From positions 1-64,000 of the forward strand of contig NZ_JPRM01000047.1 of the NCBI RefSeq assembly GCF_000737695.1: a DNA stretch of 64,000 bases. The letters run 5' to 3'. Position 1 is the first letter of the stretch. The number at the start of each line of letters is the position of its first letter. A program made the position numbers and the translations under genes. Under the pieces are notes generated by a model. It was not told the DNA's origin. It saw nothing but the letters and a program-made list of their open reading frames with translations, and did not search any database. Positions 25,004 through 34,032 of the stretch are shown here, in pieces. Origin of the DNA: Flavobacterium hydatis. Lineage in GTDB: Bacteria; Bacteroidota; Bacteroidia; Flavobacteriales; Flavobacteriaceae.

Positions 25004-28000
25004 TTAAAGCAGATCTTGGTAAAAGGTAATGTTACGTACATTTACAGGATCCCAGCCTCCGTTGGAAATACGGTGCAATTCGATATAATAAATTCCTTCT
25101 TCCAGATGAACATCTCCCAACTGGTCGATTTGATAGTTGTTGAAATTATTACTAGTTGTAGTAAATGGATATTTAATAGTTGAAACATTATTTATCACCA
25201 ATTGAAATTTACCTGAATAACCGGATAGTTCGCTTTTCCAATGGTAAATACCTGCTGTATTCACTTTAACTCTCCAAGCTGGATAAGCTGCTGCATTTGT
25301 CCATCCGCCAATGTTATAATTTGGAGCATGTTCTATCACGATACCACTTCCGTGTAGTATGGCATTTTGAGCAGGAAGCACAAGCGTTCTATCTGCATTT
25401 TGATTGATAATAGGAGTTGTATCGACTGGAAGATGAATCGAAATTTGACGCACATTAACAGGATCCCAACCTCCGTTTGAAATACGATGTAATTCGATGT
25501 CATAAACACCAATAGGTAAATTAACTGTTCCTATAGATAAGGTTTGATAATTAGTAAAACCACCTGTTGAAATTGTAAACGGATAAGGTCCTTGATCTAC
25601 TCCGTTTACTTTCAGAACAAACTGTCCCGAATAGCCAGATACAACAGCATCCAAAATAAAGTTTCCGGGTTGTGTAACTTCCACATGCCAAGTAGCAAAT
25701 TTAGTATCATCAGTCCATCCGCCAAGATTATAAAGGGGACCATTTTCGATACTGAGTCCACTTACAATAGCATCGACAGCATTCAGATTAAGTGTGCCAT
25801 CTTTGAATTGCTTAACAAAGTTGATTAGTATATCTATAATTCCTGACATTTCTAAGACAATCGTTGTACTAATACTATCTATAGGGTTGGCAGGTACTGG
25901 AATAATATATCCCGAAGCATTTTCATTAGGCGCTATATTCAGTGCTGTTTTGGTAGTATCGGCAAGAAAATAGGCTTTAACAATGCTACCTTCACGAAGG
26001 CTAGGAACAACTAAATTTCCATTTTCGGGCCAATTATCAGTAAATACATGTAGGTATAGGTATTGAGTTCCGTCTATAATTTTTCGGGTAGCTCGTCCCC
26101 AAGGCAATTGCTTTGTGTATGGACTTGGATCTGCTTTCTCGATAGCCGTTTTATTTATAATCATCCAAGCTGCAAAACCATCAAGTCTGTTTATAGCTTG
26201 TGGAGGGAATGTTCCGTCTCCTTCAGGACCAATGTTGAGCAAGAAATTACCTCCTTTACTCACAATATCAATCAATTTTTGAAGCAAATCTGTTTCTGTT
26301 TTCCAGCGCGGGTCGTATGCATCATATCCCCAATTATCATTCATGGTCATACATGTTTCCCAATCTGTTCCATTCCCGTTAGGTGGCATACTAGGAATGT
26401 TTTGTTCAGGAGTAGCATAGTCTCCAGTCAAACCATCTTCCATTCGGTTATTGAATATCAAGCGGTCTGATCCGGGGATGTTTTTTATTGCCTTCATCAT
26501 TCGGTAGCGGAATTCGGGTGTGCTACCGCCTCCCATATCCCACCAAAGTAAGTCAACACCATAATCGTTAATCATGGTCTGGATATGAGGTATTACAATG
26601 GTATCAGTATATGTTGCTTGATCCTCATAAGAAGCCTCATGACTTGGTGTCGTATTTTGAGGAATCCATCCCATTCCTCCCGGATTCATCCAGTCCAGAC
26701 ATTGCGAATAATAAAACCCAATTTTTAATCCTGCAGCATGAGCTACAGTGACCAGATTTTTTAAAACATCGGCTGTAATATTGGTATCATCCTGAATATT
26801 GTATCCTACGTGATGGGTATGCATCAAGGCAAAACCTTCGTGATGTTTGGCAGTAATAACAATATATTTCATGCCAGCATCTTTTGCCATTCTTACCCAT
26901 TCGGTTGCATCAAAGTTTTGTGCTGTAAAGTTTTGCTGCCAGCGTGATTTGTATTCGACTCTGGGAATTTGAGCTGCAAACATAATCCACTCGGCATATT
27001 GACCGCGTTGGTAAGGTTCTCCTGTAGAAGGATCGATTTTAATAGTTCCATCAGGATTGATCCATTCAGGACGATAAGCAGAATAGTAATCTTTCATCCA
27101 GTAATCAGGCCCTGTATACGGACCGGATTTCATTAAAGTTGGTCCTTTATAAAATCCTGCAAGTCCAGCGTAAGCACCCCAATGCAAGAATAGTCCAAAA
27201 CCAGCTTCACGCCACCAGGCCATTCTTGCGTCTTTATGGGCTTTTGTTTCCAGCGTTGCCACATAAAGATTATTACTGAGTTTTGTAAAAAGATTTTGGT
27301 TGTCATCTCGTCCTCTTACCGAGAAAAAGTAAATATCAAAAGCATTCAGGTTATGAATGGTGATCGAAGTATGGGCAACATTTTGATGAAAAATACCTTC
27401 TTTAAACACATCATACGAAGTGATTCCGGGAAGTTCATCCCACGATAAAGTAATTGAATCTGTTTGTATATCAGTTGCTACAAGTTCTTTAGGATTGTTA
27501 TTGTAAAAAGGATCAATATCAATTTCGGTATCGCTAAAAGTTAAATTATCAATGTATACAATATCTCCAATGGCACGATTATCAGTAAAATCGGGCTGAA
27601 TACCAAAAGCCGAGATATCTTTTACTTTATTCGTTAATAAATCAAAGACTGCAACTCCCCATTCGTTTACTTTATCTAATGGACTTTGTGACATGAATTC
27701 AGTTGAAATATTAAGTCTAATCTGAGAATTCGGATTATTGCGATAATACTTCATGTACAAATACTTATACTCTGTGAGAGGCTGATTCAGCGTACAGTAA
27801 AATCCTGCCCATTTAGCGGTATTATCTGTCCGTTTAAATTTCAGGACTTTATTACTTTGGTTAGATCCTGTTTTATCTGGATTATCTACCACCGTAATTT
27901 GCATATCGCGAGCAGGGTTTATGTTTATTTTATCTGTAAAGTTAATTTGTCCATTTTCAAAATTATCAATTATGAGAGGCTCTCTAATTATTGGACGAGG

Positions 28001-29272
28001 ATAATAATCTGGTTTAAAGTTCAGTTTACCAAGAGCGGTCTGAATTTCGGGAGCCGACATAAAGTAATCCCAAAGCAAACCCGAGCGGTAATTTTCGATC
28101 ATACAAATAATCGGACCTTGATCGATAGCAAGATAACTACCATCGACCCAATTGACAGTTTCATTAAAAGAGTCTATAAATCCTGCTTTTTCGTTCCAGA
28201 TTTTTGTTCCCAATTTTTCATAAAAATACCTTAGAGCGGCTAATGATTCTTTCGGAGTATAGGGCATTGATGATATGGCTGCGGTTGGAGCAATTACTCC
28301 CTTGTCGTTTCCGGGTGAGTGGGCGCTGTAACTTATATTTCCATCAGAGGCAGTTAATCCCCAAGCTTTGTTCTCGCCATATCCTTTATATCCTAGCGGA
28401 TTTTGTTCGCAATAGGCTCTGTTTATTAGTGTGTGAGCTACATTTTGCTGAAAATAATTTACATCATTATAAGTATCTCTCAAATTTTTAGGGTTGAATC
28501 CCAGAAATGAATAATGAGCAAAAAATAGAGGTCCACCTTTTGCATTTCCGTTACCGATAGGAAGTGTAATATCATAAAACTTTTGATTCTTGGTTTTATA
28601 CGTACCACCAGATGACCAGCCACTTTGCCACAAACTAGGGTCGATGGCATGAGTTGGGGAAGCAATTGCCAAGAGGTAGGTAATCATACATTCGTTCCAA
28701 CCAACAACTTGTAATTTGAGTGTATTTTGTAACGCATTATCGCAATGCCAGTACAACTTATTAGAACCAAATGTAAAGTAATTCCAGTCGACATTGTTCC
28801 AAAGTATATTAATCTTAATAACAAGAGCCTGTTCTATTAATGTAGGTTGGTTAAAATACTGACGTGCCGTAATCAAGCCCTGCATCATATAGGAGGTTTC
28901 GACCAAATCACCACCATTATCGTTTGTGCTAAACGGAATTGTTTCACCCGTATTTCCATTAATCCAATGAGCAAAAGCTCCTTTGTAATTAGTAGCGGAG
29001 TTGGTTAAGAAATCGACAATTTTTTCAATACGCTGACGACCTTGCTCTCTGGTTATAAATCCTCTCTCTATGCCTACTAAAATAGCCATTACTCCAAATC
29101 CAGAACCGCCTGAGGTAACGGTATTTCCAGCTGTTCCCGAAACAGGAATGCGTTCGTGTGCCATTCCTGAACTTGATGCATTATCCCAAAAGTATTTAAA
29201 CGTGTATTGTTGCGTTTTGGTAAGCAACTGTTCATCCGTAAGCGTAGGTGTTACTAAAGCAGATTCTTTCAT
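25004..29272 (-). CDS. Giant multi-domain glycosidase: GH144-like + FnIII + GH29 fucosidase + two C-terminal repeat domains
   Basis: A 1422-residue protein. Residues about 10-430 resemble the glucoamylase-like/GH144 family (YTFKYFWDNASSSGMAHER, GGSGFGVMAILVGIERGFIT, then ENKAWGLTASDG). Residues about 435-585 look like a carbohydrate-binding beta-sandwich (LIIDNFENGQ). Residues about 590-680 are a fibronectin type III domain. Residues about 685-1130 are a GH29 alpha-L-fucosidase (FGLFLHWGAYA, AKHHEGFALM, and DLLWWDMGGG with probable nucleophile Asp912). Two related repeats close the protein (about 1185-1290 and 1310-1422), sharing GYSGKF-like and ELHRISNGGWDPVNVR motifs, presumably carbohydrate-binding. 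No signal peptide is visible: the protein starts MKESALVTPTLTDEQLL, and an in-frame stop lies six codons upstream. No SusCD partner adjoins it. Confidence 0.88.
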   Translation of the reverse strand: MKESALVTPTLTDEQLLTKTQQYTFKYFWDNASSSGMAHERIPVSGTAGNTVTSGGSGFGVMAILVGIERGFITREQGRQRIEKIVDFLTNSATNYKGAFAHWINGNTGETIPFSTNDNGGDLVETSYMMQGLITARQYFNQPTLIEQALVIKINILWNNVDWNYFTFGSNKLYWHCDNALQNTLKLQVVGWNECMITYLLAIASPTHAIDPSLWQSGWSSGGTYKTKNQKFYDITLPIGNGNAKGGPLFFAHYSFLGFNPKNLRDTYNDVNYFQQNVAHTLINRAYCEQNPLGYKGYGENKAWGLTASDGNISYSAHSPGNDKGVIAPTAAISSMPYTPKESLAALRYFYEKLGTKIWNEKAGFIDSFNETVNWVDGSYLAIDQGPIICMIENYRSGLLWDYFMSAPEIQTALGKLNFKPDYYPRPIIREPLIIDNFENGQINFTDKININPARDMQITVVDNPDKTGSNQSNKVLKFKRTDNTAKWAGFYCTLNQPLTEYKYLYMKYYRNNPNSQIRLNISTEFMSQSPLDKVNEWGVAVFDLLTNKVKDISAFGIQPDFTDNRAIGDIVYIDNLTFSDTEIDIDPFYNNNPKELVATDIQTDSITLSWDELPGITSYDVFKEGIFHQNVAHTSITIHNLNAFDIYFFSVRGRDDNQNLFTKLSNNLYVATLETKAHKDARMAWWREAGFGLFLHWGAYAGLAGFYKGPTLMKSGPYTGPDYWMKDYYSAYRPEWINPDGTIKIDPSTGEPYQRGQYAEWIMFAAQIPRVEYKSRWQQNFTAQNFDATEWVRMAKDAGMKYIVITAKHHEGFALMHTHHVGYNIQDDTNITADVLKNLVTVAHAAGLKIGFYYSQCLDWMNPGGMGWIPQNTTPSHEASYEDQATYTDTIVIPHIQTMINDYGVDLLWWDMGGGSTPEFRYRMMKAIKNIPGSDRLIFNNRMEDGLTGDYATPEQNIPSMPPNGNGTDWETCMTMNDNWGYDAYDPRWKTETDLLQKLIDIVSKGGNFLLNIGPEGDGTFPPQAINRLDGFAAWMIINKTAIEKADPSPYTKQLPWGRATRKIIDGTQYLYLHVFTDNWPENGNLVVPSLREGSIVKAYFLADTTKTALNIAPNENASGYIIPVPANPIDSISTTIVLEMSGIIDILINFVKQFKDGTLNLNAVDAIVSGLSIENGPLYNLGGWTDDTKFATWHVEVTQPGNFILDAVVSGYSGQFVLKVNGVDQGPYPFTISTGGFTNYQTLSIGTVNLPIGVYDIELHRISNGGWDPVNVRQISIHLPVDTTPIINQNADRTLVLPAQNAILHGSGIVIEHAPNYNIGGWTNAAAYPAWRVKVNTAGIYHWKSELSGYSGKFQLVINNVSTIKYPFTTTSNNFNNYQIDQLGDVHLEEGIYYIELHRISNGGWDPVNVRNITFYQDLL

Positions 29273-29773
29273 AAGATTAATTAATTTTTAGGTTATAAAT
29301 AATAGTAAGGAAAGCGGTGTGGTATTGTCAATTTTCAAACAACTCGTATAAAATAACTTATATCCTGTTGTAGATGATATTGTAATGGGGAATCCTGATA
29401 GCTTATTAGAAACTAAACGCTTATGGTTTTATGTATTTGAAAATCAATACAATACGAATGTATCGATTATTATTGAATAACACAGTATGAAAAATATTAT
29501 TTATTTAATTTATTTATTTATTTATTCTGTGATGATCTATTTATCTTTAAATTGTTTTCTTTTTTATTTCAAGAAATTGTTTGGAGTAATAGTATCTTGT
29601 AGGTAATCAAACTATGTCTTATTTTGTCATAAATAAGGCTATGGATAAATTCTCTATTATCTGCTTTTCTATAAGTTTGTGAAAAATAAATTATTGATTA
29701 TTAGTTGAGTGTGTTTTTTTTTTGAATAGATGAAGTGTTAATTTGGAAAGGTAAATTGTGAAAAATAAAATTT
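29273..29773. other. Gene-free stretch of 501 bp
   Basis: An AT-rich divergent intergenic region between the giant glycosidase gene (leftward) and small membrane genes (rightward). It has a short run of TTTA repeats around 29493-29516. No TAnnTTTG element was found for the leftward gene, and no open frame with recognisable content was seen. Confidence 0.6.
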
Positions 29774-30031
29774 ATGAAAGCTAATTTTTTTCAAATTATA
29801 ATTATTGGAGTTTTATATTTATTGTCGACTCTTTTGTATAGTGTTTTTTTTGGATTTCCTCCCTTTAATCATGGTTTAGTAATTGGGTATCCTGCAATAT
29901 ATTATCAGTTTTATGTTTCTGAAGGATATAGACAATTTGGTTTTACAGGAATTGGTAATCTAATGGTAAATTGCGCTGTAATTCTTTTTGTATTTTTTAT
30001 TTTTAAGTTTTTAAAACTAAGTAATAAATGA
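29774..30031 (+). CDS. Small membrane protein, 85 aa
   Basis: Two predicted membrane segments (about residues 7-27 and 62-80) with a short connecting segment containing GFPPFNHGLVIGYPAIYYQFYV. I do not recognise a family. The stop codon overlaps the next start (ATGA), so the two small membrane proteins are translationally coupled and probably act together. Confidence 0.7.
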   Translation: MKANFFQIIIIGVLYLLSTLLYSVFFGFPPFNHGLVIGYPAIYYQFYVSEGYRQFGFTGIGNLMVNCAVILFVFFIFKFLKLSNK

Positions 30032-30390
30032 AAAGAAGTTTTATTATACTGCTGTTAATTTTAATGAATCTAGTCATCATTTTTTATATTGACTATAAGA
30101 TAAATTTACCCGATTTAGATTATTACCACGGGAAAGACGGTGGGATAATTGTAAGATTTCAAGTAACTATCGTTATGAGTGTTATCTATTTTTTTATCAT
30201 GAGTAAAAAGAATAAAATTATATATGCTATTTATGGATTAATCATTGGGATATTATCAATGGTTATTTGTTATTTGACTCTAGCAAAGTTTACAAAATTG
30301 GATGATGTTTTTTATCAATTAATTGCAACTATAGTTTTTATTTCGGTATTTCATTTTATTGAAAAAATAAATACGGTTCATAAGGCATAA
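30028..30390 (+). CDS. Small membrane protein, 120 aa
   Basis: A hydrophobic protein with about four membrane segments (residues about 4-22, 44-59, 65-86 and 95-113). It overlaps the preceding gene by 4 bp. No recognised family or catalytic motif. It is basic and AT-rich in codon use, like its neighbours. Confidence 0.7.
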   Translation: MKRSFIILLLILMNLVIIFYIDYKINLPDLDYYHGKDGGIIVRFQVTIVMSVIYFFIMSKKNKIIYAIYGLIIGILSMVICYLTLAKFTKLDDVFYQLIATIVFISVFHFIEKINTVHKA

Positions 30391-30441
30391 GTAGAGTGAT
30401 AAAAGGAATGAGGCTAAATATTTAAGAAATAAAATTTTAAA

Positions 30442-30765
30442 ATGGAAAATAATACAATACTAGAAAATATTGATTTAATTCAATATGTATCAAAAAGACC
30501 AGCAATGTTTTCTATTCATAATGTAGAATCTTTTTTTATCTTTTTTAGAGGATATTCAAGCGGTAAAAGTGATTCAATAGTCTATGATTTTTTTGAGTCT
30601 TTTGGTAATTTTATTCATGAAAAATTTGCGGAAGATGGGTTGAAAAATATTGACCCTGAAAGAATTATTAGACTTTATAGTGCTAATGATAGCTACTCTT
30701 TGGAACTTTTAAGAAATTTGATAGAAGAATTTATGGAGTCTGATGTAATAAAGGATAAAGTTTAA
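30442..30765 (+). CDS. Hypothetical protein, 107 aa (possibly immunity-like)
   Basis: A soluble acidic protein without a signal peptide. The start ENIDLIQYVSKRPAMFSIHNVESFFIFFRGY loosely recalls small cytoplasmic proteins with an N-terminal KRPGMF-type motif that are sometimes annotated as immunity proteins, but this is a weak similarity from memory. No toxin gene is adjacent. It follows the two small membrane genes after 51 bp. Confidence 0.6.
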   Translation: MENNTILENIDLIQYVSKRPAMFSIHNVESFFIFFRGYSSGKSDSIVYDFFESFGNFIHEKFAEDGLKNIDPERIIRLYSANDSYSLELLRNLIEEFMESDVIKDKV

Positions 30766-30945
30766 TTTCATTATCAAAAAGTTAATCTTTAGATTGTCTT
30801 TTTGGTAATATCCCAGATTAGAATATTTTATAAAAACTATTAAGATTTATGTCTTTGACTTTCTTTAATCGCTCAGAAATATCGTCTGATTATATGTGGA
30901 AATTATTTTACGAATAATTTAAAATTAAAATAAAGAGAATAATTA

Positions 30946-31146
30946 ATGAAAATCATAATTAATATTGCCTTGGTATTGTTTTACACCTTGCTTGTATTTT
31001 TTGCCGTAATTTGGTTTCTTGCTCATGGTTCAGGTCACGAAATACCACTCGAAACAGATTTAAGTATAGCAGGATTTATAGTATTAGATATTCTAGTAAT
31101 ACTAGTTTTGAGATTTGCTAAAAAAAGGATTTCAAAAGATGAATAA
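30946..31146 (+). CDS. Small membrane protein, 66 aa
   Basis: Two membrane helices (about residues 5-27 and 38-57) joined by a loop containing GSGHEIPLE, and a basic C-terminal end (RFAKKRISKDE). No family recognised. It begins after a 180-bp gap with no features of note. Confidence 0.6.
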   Translation: MKIIINIALVLFYTLLVFFAVIWFLAHGSGHEIPLETDLSIAGFIVLDILVILVLRFAKKRISKDE

Positions 31147-31215
31147 ATTTAATGATTTTGTATTCAGTTAACCAATGAAATACACCAACTGGAATTCACG
31201 AAAACAATTAAAAAT

Positions 31216-31602
31216 ATGAAGAATTTATATTTAATTATTTTGTTAGGAATTATAACGGGTTGTTCTTCTAAAATTGATGAAAATCAAATAATAGGAAAGT
31301 ACGAAATAGATAAATTTGTAATAAGAGATTCATTAGTTAAAGTTGAAGAATATAGATTGTTATTATTAAATCGAGACAAAACTTTTGAGCTAAAGAATTA
31401 TGATAAAAAAGAAAGTTCTAAAGGTACTTGGAAAGCTGAAAAAACTATGAATGATAACGGAATTATCATAGAGTTTAGTTTCTTAAATCGAAAAATAGAA
31501 GGAAAATTAAATGGTAGTAGTAACATAATTACTTTTAATCATCCAAATGATTTGTACTTAGGGAAGTATAGTCATTTACTCTACGTAAAACTAAATAAGT
31601 AG
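31216..31602 (+). CDS. Lipocalin-like lipoprotein, 128 aa
   Basis: Lipoprotein signal with lipobox ITGC (Cys16). The mature part (IIGKYEIDKF, then LLLLNRDKTFELKNY, KGTWKAE and IIIEFSFL) has the G-x-Y/W start and alternating strands of small lipocalin-like or DUF4488-like domains that are frequent in Bacteroidota. No ligand can be proposed. It converges on the beta-lactamase gene with only 8 bp between the stop codons. Confidence 0.65.
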   Translation: MKNLYLIILLGIITGCSSKIDENQIIGKYEIDKFVIRDSLVKVEEYRLLLLNRDKTFELKNYDKKESSKGTWKAEKTMNDNGIIIEFSFLNRKIEGKLNGSSNIITFNHPNDLYLGKYSHLLYVKLNK

Positions 31603-31610
31603 GGAATAGG

Positions 31611-32474
31611 TTAAGGTTGTATAATCCTCAAATCCCTAAACACAGACTTAGTGATATCTTTTCGGCAAGGACCGAAATTAGTACTATTTAATTTTCTGTC
31701 TTGTATAAGGCGTGTTGCAAAAAAGTAAGTTCCGTTTTTATTCTCGATATAACCAACCCACCAACCCGTATTGATTCCGTTTTCTCTAGTCCAACCCGTT
31801 TTAGAGTGAATAGTATATTCCGTATTTTGTTCAGTTATCATTACCTTTTTTACTATTTCGATGTTTCGTTTAGAAAAAGGAAGATTTCCTTCGTAAAGTC
31901 TTTTAAGAAATTCAACTTGATTGATTGGCGAAATTCCGAAAGCACCAAAATTCCAGAAGTCAGCATCTGTTTGTGAGAGGTCTAGATTACCGTAATTACA
32001 AAGCGTTAAATATTTTTTGTAATTGGCCTTACCAATCTTTTTCGCTAATTCTATAAATGCCCATCCTGCCGAAACTTCAAAAGCTTCTTTTACCGTTATA
32101 TCGTGGTAAATACTTGGTCGGAAATCATATTTTATAGTATCAGTACTTCCTGGCCATTTTACTATCTCATTCTCGCTGGCAATGGTTTTTGTTTCTAATG
32201 CAATAAGAAGATTAATAATCTTAAATGTAGATGCTGGTAAGGTTTCTTTTCTTGTAGTAGTTGTGTCAGATAAAATCCAAGTATGGTTGTTATTATCATA
32301 AACAGCAATTGAGCCTTCGGCATTGCAATTATCAAAATGTTTTTTAAAATCCTCACGTATCAGAACTTTATCACTATTTGATGTAATTGAGGAATTGTCT
32401 TTTTTCTTGTTTGAAGAACAAGAGAAAAGAAGTCCGATAAATACAAATCCAAAGAATAATTGTTTCAATTTCAT
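31611..32474 (-). CDS. Class D (OXA-type) beta-lactamase
   Basis: A 287-residue lipoprotein (lipobox FSC, Cys19) with class D serine beta-lactamase motifs: STFK at 82-85 (nucleophile Ser82, Lys85 normally carboxylated), YGN at 161-163, FWNFGAFGISPINQVEFL (the W-x-x-G-x-x-IS-x-x-QVEFL motif), KTG at 225-227 and GWWVGYIE. The second motif, normally S-x-V, reads S135-A-G here. Membrane anchoring to the periplasmic face is expected. It lies downstream of nagX, on the same strand, after a 222-bp repeat-containing gap. Confidence 0.92.
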   Translation of the reverse strand: MKLKQLFFGFVFIGLLFSCSSNKKKDNSSITSNSDKVLIREDFKKHFDNCNAEGSIAVYDNNNHTWILSDTTTTRKETLPASTFKIINLLIALETKTIASENEIVKWPGSTDTIKYDFRPSIYHDITVKEAFEVSAGWAFIELAKKIGKANYKKYLTLCNYGNLDLSQTDADFWNFGAFGISPINQVEFLKRLYEGNLPFSKRNIEIVKKVMITEQNTEYTIHSKTGWTRENGINTGWWVGYIENKNGTYFFATRLIQDRKLNSTNFGPCRKDITKSVFRDLRIIQP

Positions 32475-32504
32475 TTTGATGCTTTAAAATGTGTTCATGA
32501 CTAT

Positions 32505-32655
32505 TTTTTAGCCACAGATTAAAATAATTTTGTGGATTTCTTTATAAAAAGGTTTGCCACAAATTACACAGATTTACACTAATGTTTTATGTCAATTGAA
32601 CATAGTGAATATTCAATTTGAATATTCAGATTTGTGAAAACTTGTGTAATTCATG
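32505..32655. repeat. Interspersed intergenic repeat (GCCACAGATTAAA family)
   Basis: The stretch contains GCCACAGATTAAA and GCCACAAATTACACAGATTT units, like those at 57137-57160, 62747-62870 and, in weaker form, 55052-55100. It fills most of the space between the beta-lactamase and nagX genes and has no open reading frame. Confidence 0.55.
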
Positions 32656-32695
32656 GCGCCCCCAAAAAAACTAAAAAAAAAATTTACTGTATATT

Positions 32696-33967
32696 TTATA
32701 CTTTAAAAATCATTTTCTTTTTATAGAAAACCCAAAGTATAAGTGACCAAAAAATAGCGTATGATATTGCATAAGCTAATGATGCATTTAGCGGATTTTC
32801 AAAACAAGGCACTATTCCAAATTTGTAAATCAAGGCTTGAAGATTGATTTCTTCTGCCGCTATATCTGGACTTTGAACTTTAATAGAACTCAAAACTCTA
32901 GGGATTATTCCCGAGAAGTAAAATACAATCATTGGGTTTACTCCCCAAATTAAAAACAGTTTAGTCCATTTTGTATAGTTTGCTACATCTATTATATAGT
33001 ATAAAATGGTTAAGCATATTGTAGCTATACCAGCTGTATATAAAACATAAGAACTTGTCCAGAGTGATTTGTTTATTGGGAATATTATGTTCCAAAGCAT
33101 ACCAATAACCAAGAGTACAATTCCTGAAATGGCTAATTTTTTTAGAATCTCAGTTTTTGTAATTTTTAGGTTTAATATTTGACCTATAAACATTCCGAGA
33201 ATTCCTGTACCAATTGCTGGTAAAGTACTTAAGATTCCTTCTGGATCCCAAGTTTTAGAGAAACTCCATAAGTGTCCGTTCAAAAGTAAATCGTCTAACC
33301 AAGCAGCCAGATTGGTGCCTTTATCAAAATTAGGATCGCCAAATCCGGGAACAGGTACAAAAGCCATTAAAATCCAGTAAATCAACAAAATTGAAGCTGT
33401 AACCAGAAGTTGTGTTTTTAAATTTGTTTTTAGATATAATAATGAAGTAAAGAAATATACAATCCCGATACGTTGTAAAACTCCAGGGATTCTTACGTCT
33501 TCAAAGGCTTCTATTTTGCTATAAGCTAAAAACAATAGTAAGGCGAAGATCCCAAAAACAAGATATGTTTTAATTTTTAAAGTAAAGTTTCCTAAAAGGG
33601 CATAAGCTACTGCAAATGTTATGCTTAACCTAAGAAGCAATAAAGGGATTCCTTCCAGACCAAACAATTGGATTCGGCTGAAATAATTTAAAGATAATCC
33701 TAAACAGAATATACGTAACGAACGAACCAAAATTTTATTAAAAACACCTGAATCAAGATGTTTTGTAGGCATTGCAAACGGGATTGCTGTTCCCATTATA
33801 AAAATAAAAAAAGGAAAAACTAAATCGGTAGGAGTACAGCCGTGCCATTCGGCATGTTCTAAAGGCGGATATATAGAAGCCCAGCTTCCTGGGTTATTAA
33901 CAATAGTCATTAATAAAATCGTAAATCCTCTAAATACATCGAGTGATATTAAACGTTCTTTTGTCAT
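32696..33967 (-). CDS. NagX-like membrane acyltransferase (HGSNAT/DUF5009 type)
   Basis: A 423-residue polytopic protein with about 11-12 membrane helices. The N-terminus ERLISLDVFRGFTILLMTIVN, then PTDLVFPFFIFIMGTAIPFAM, are the family hallmarks of the bacterial relatives of heparan-alpha-glucosaminide acetyltransferase (COG4299, NagX). Such genes often lie in GlcNAc or peptidoglycan-sugar utilisation clusters. The reaction has not been settled; transmembrane acetylation or transport of amino sugars has been suggested. It is the last gene of the leftward salvage operon, 65 bp after anmK. Confidence 0.88.
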   Translation of the reverse strand: MTKERLISLDVFRGFTILLMTIVNNPGSWASIYPPLEHAEWHGCTPTDLVFPFFIFIMGTAIPFAMPTKHLDSGVFNKILVRSLRIFCLGLSLNYFSRIQLFGLEGIPLLLLRLSITFAVAYALLGNFTLKIKTYLVFGIFALLLFLAYSKIEAFEDVRIPGVLQRIGIVYFFTSLLYLKTNLKTQLLVTASILLIYWILMAFVPVPGFGDPNFDKGTNLAAWLDDLLLNGHLWSFSKTWDPEGILSTLPAIGTGILGMFIGQILNLKITKTEILKKLAISGIVLLVIGMLWNIIFPINKSLWTSSYVLYTAGIATICLTILYYIIDVANYTKWTKLFLIWGVNPMIVFYFSGIIPRVLSSIKVQSPDIAAEEINLQALIYKFGIVPCFENPLNASLAYAISYAIFWSLILWVFYKKKMIFKV

Positions 33968-34032
33968 TGGTTTAGTTTATTTTTTGGTTTCATTAATTAT
34001 ATAAAAGCGTAAACTTTTAGTAGTTCTTTATT

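Noticed and set aside
25592..28491. Plus-strand open frames inside the giant glycosidase gene
   Set aside because: They are shadows of the minus-strand gene, rich in Cys/Ile/Phe with no coherent protein features.
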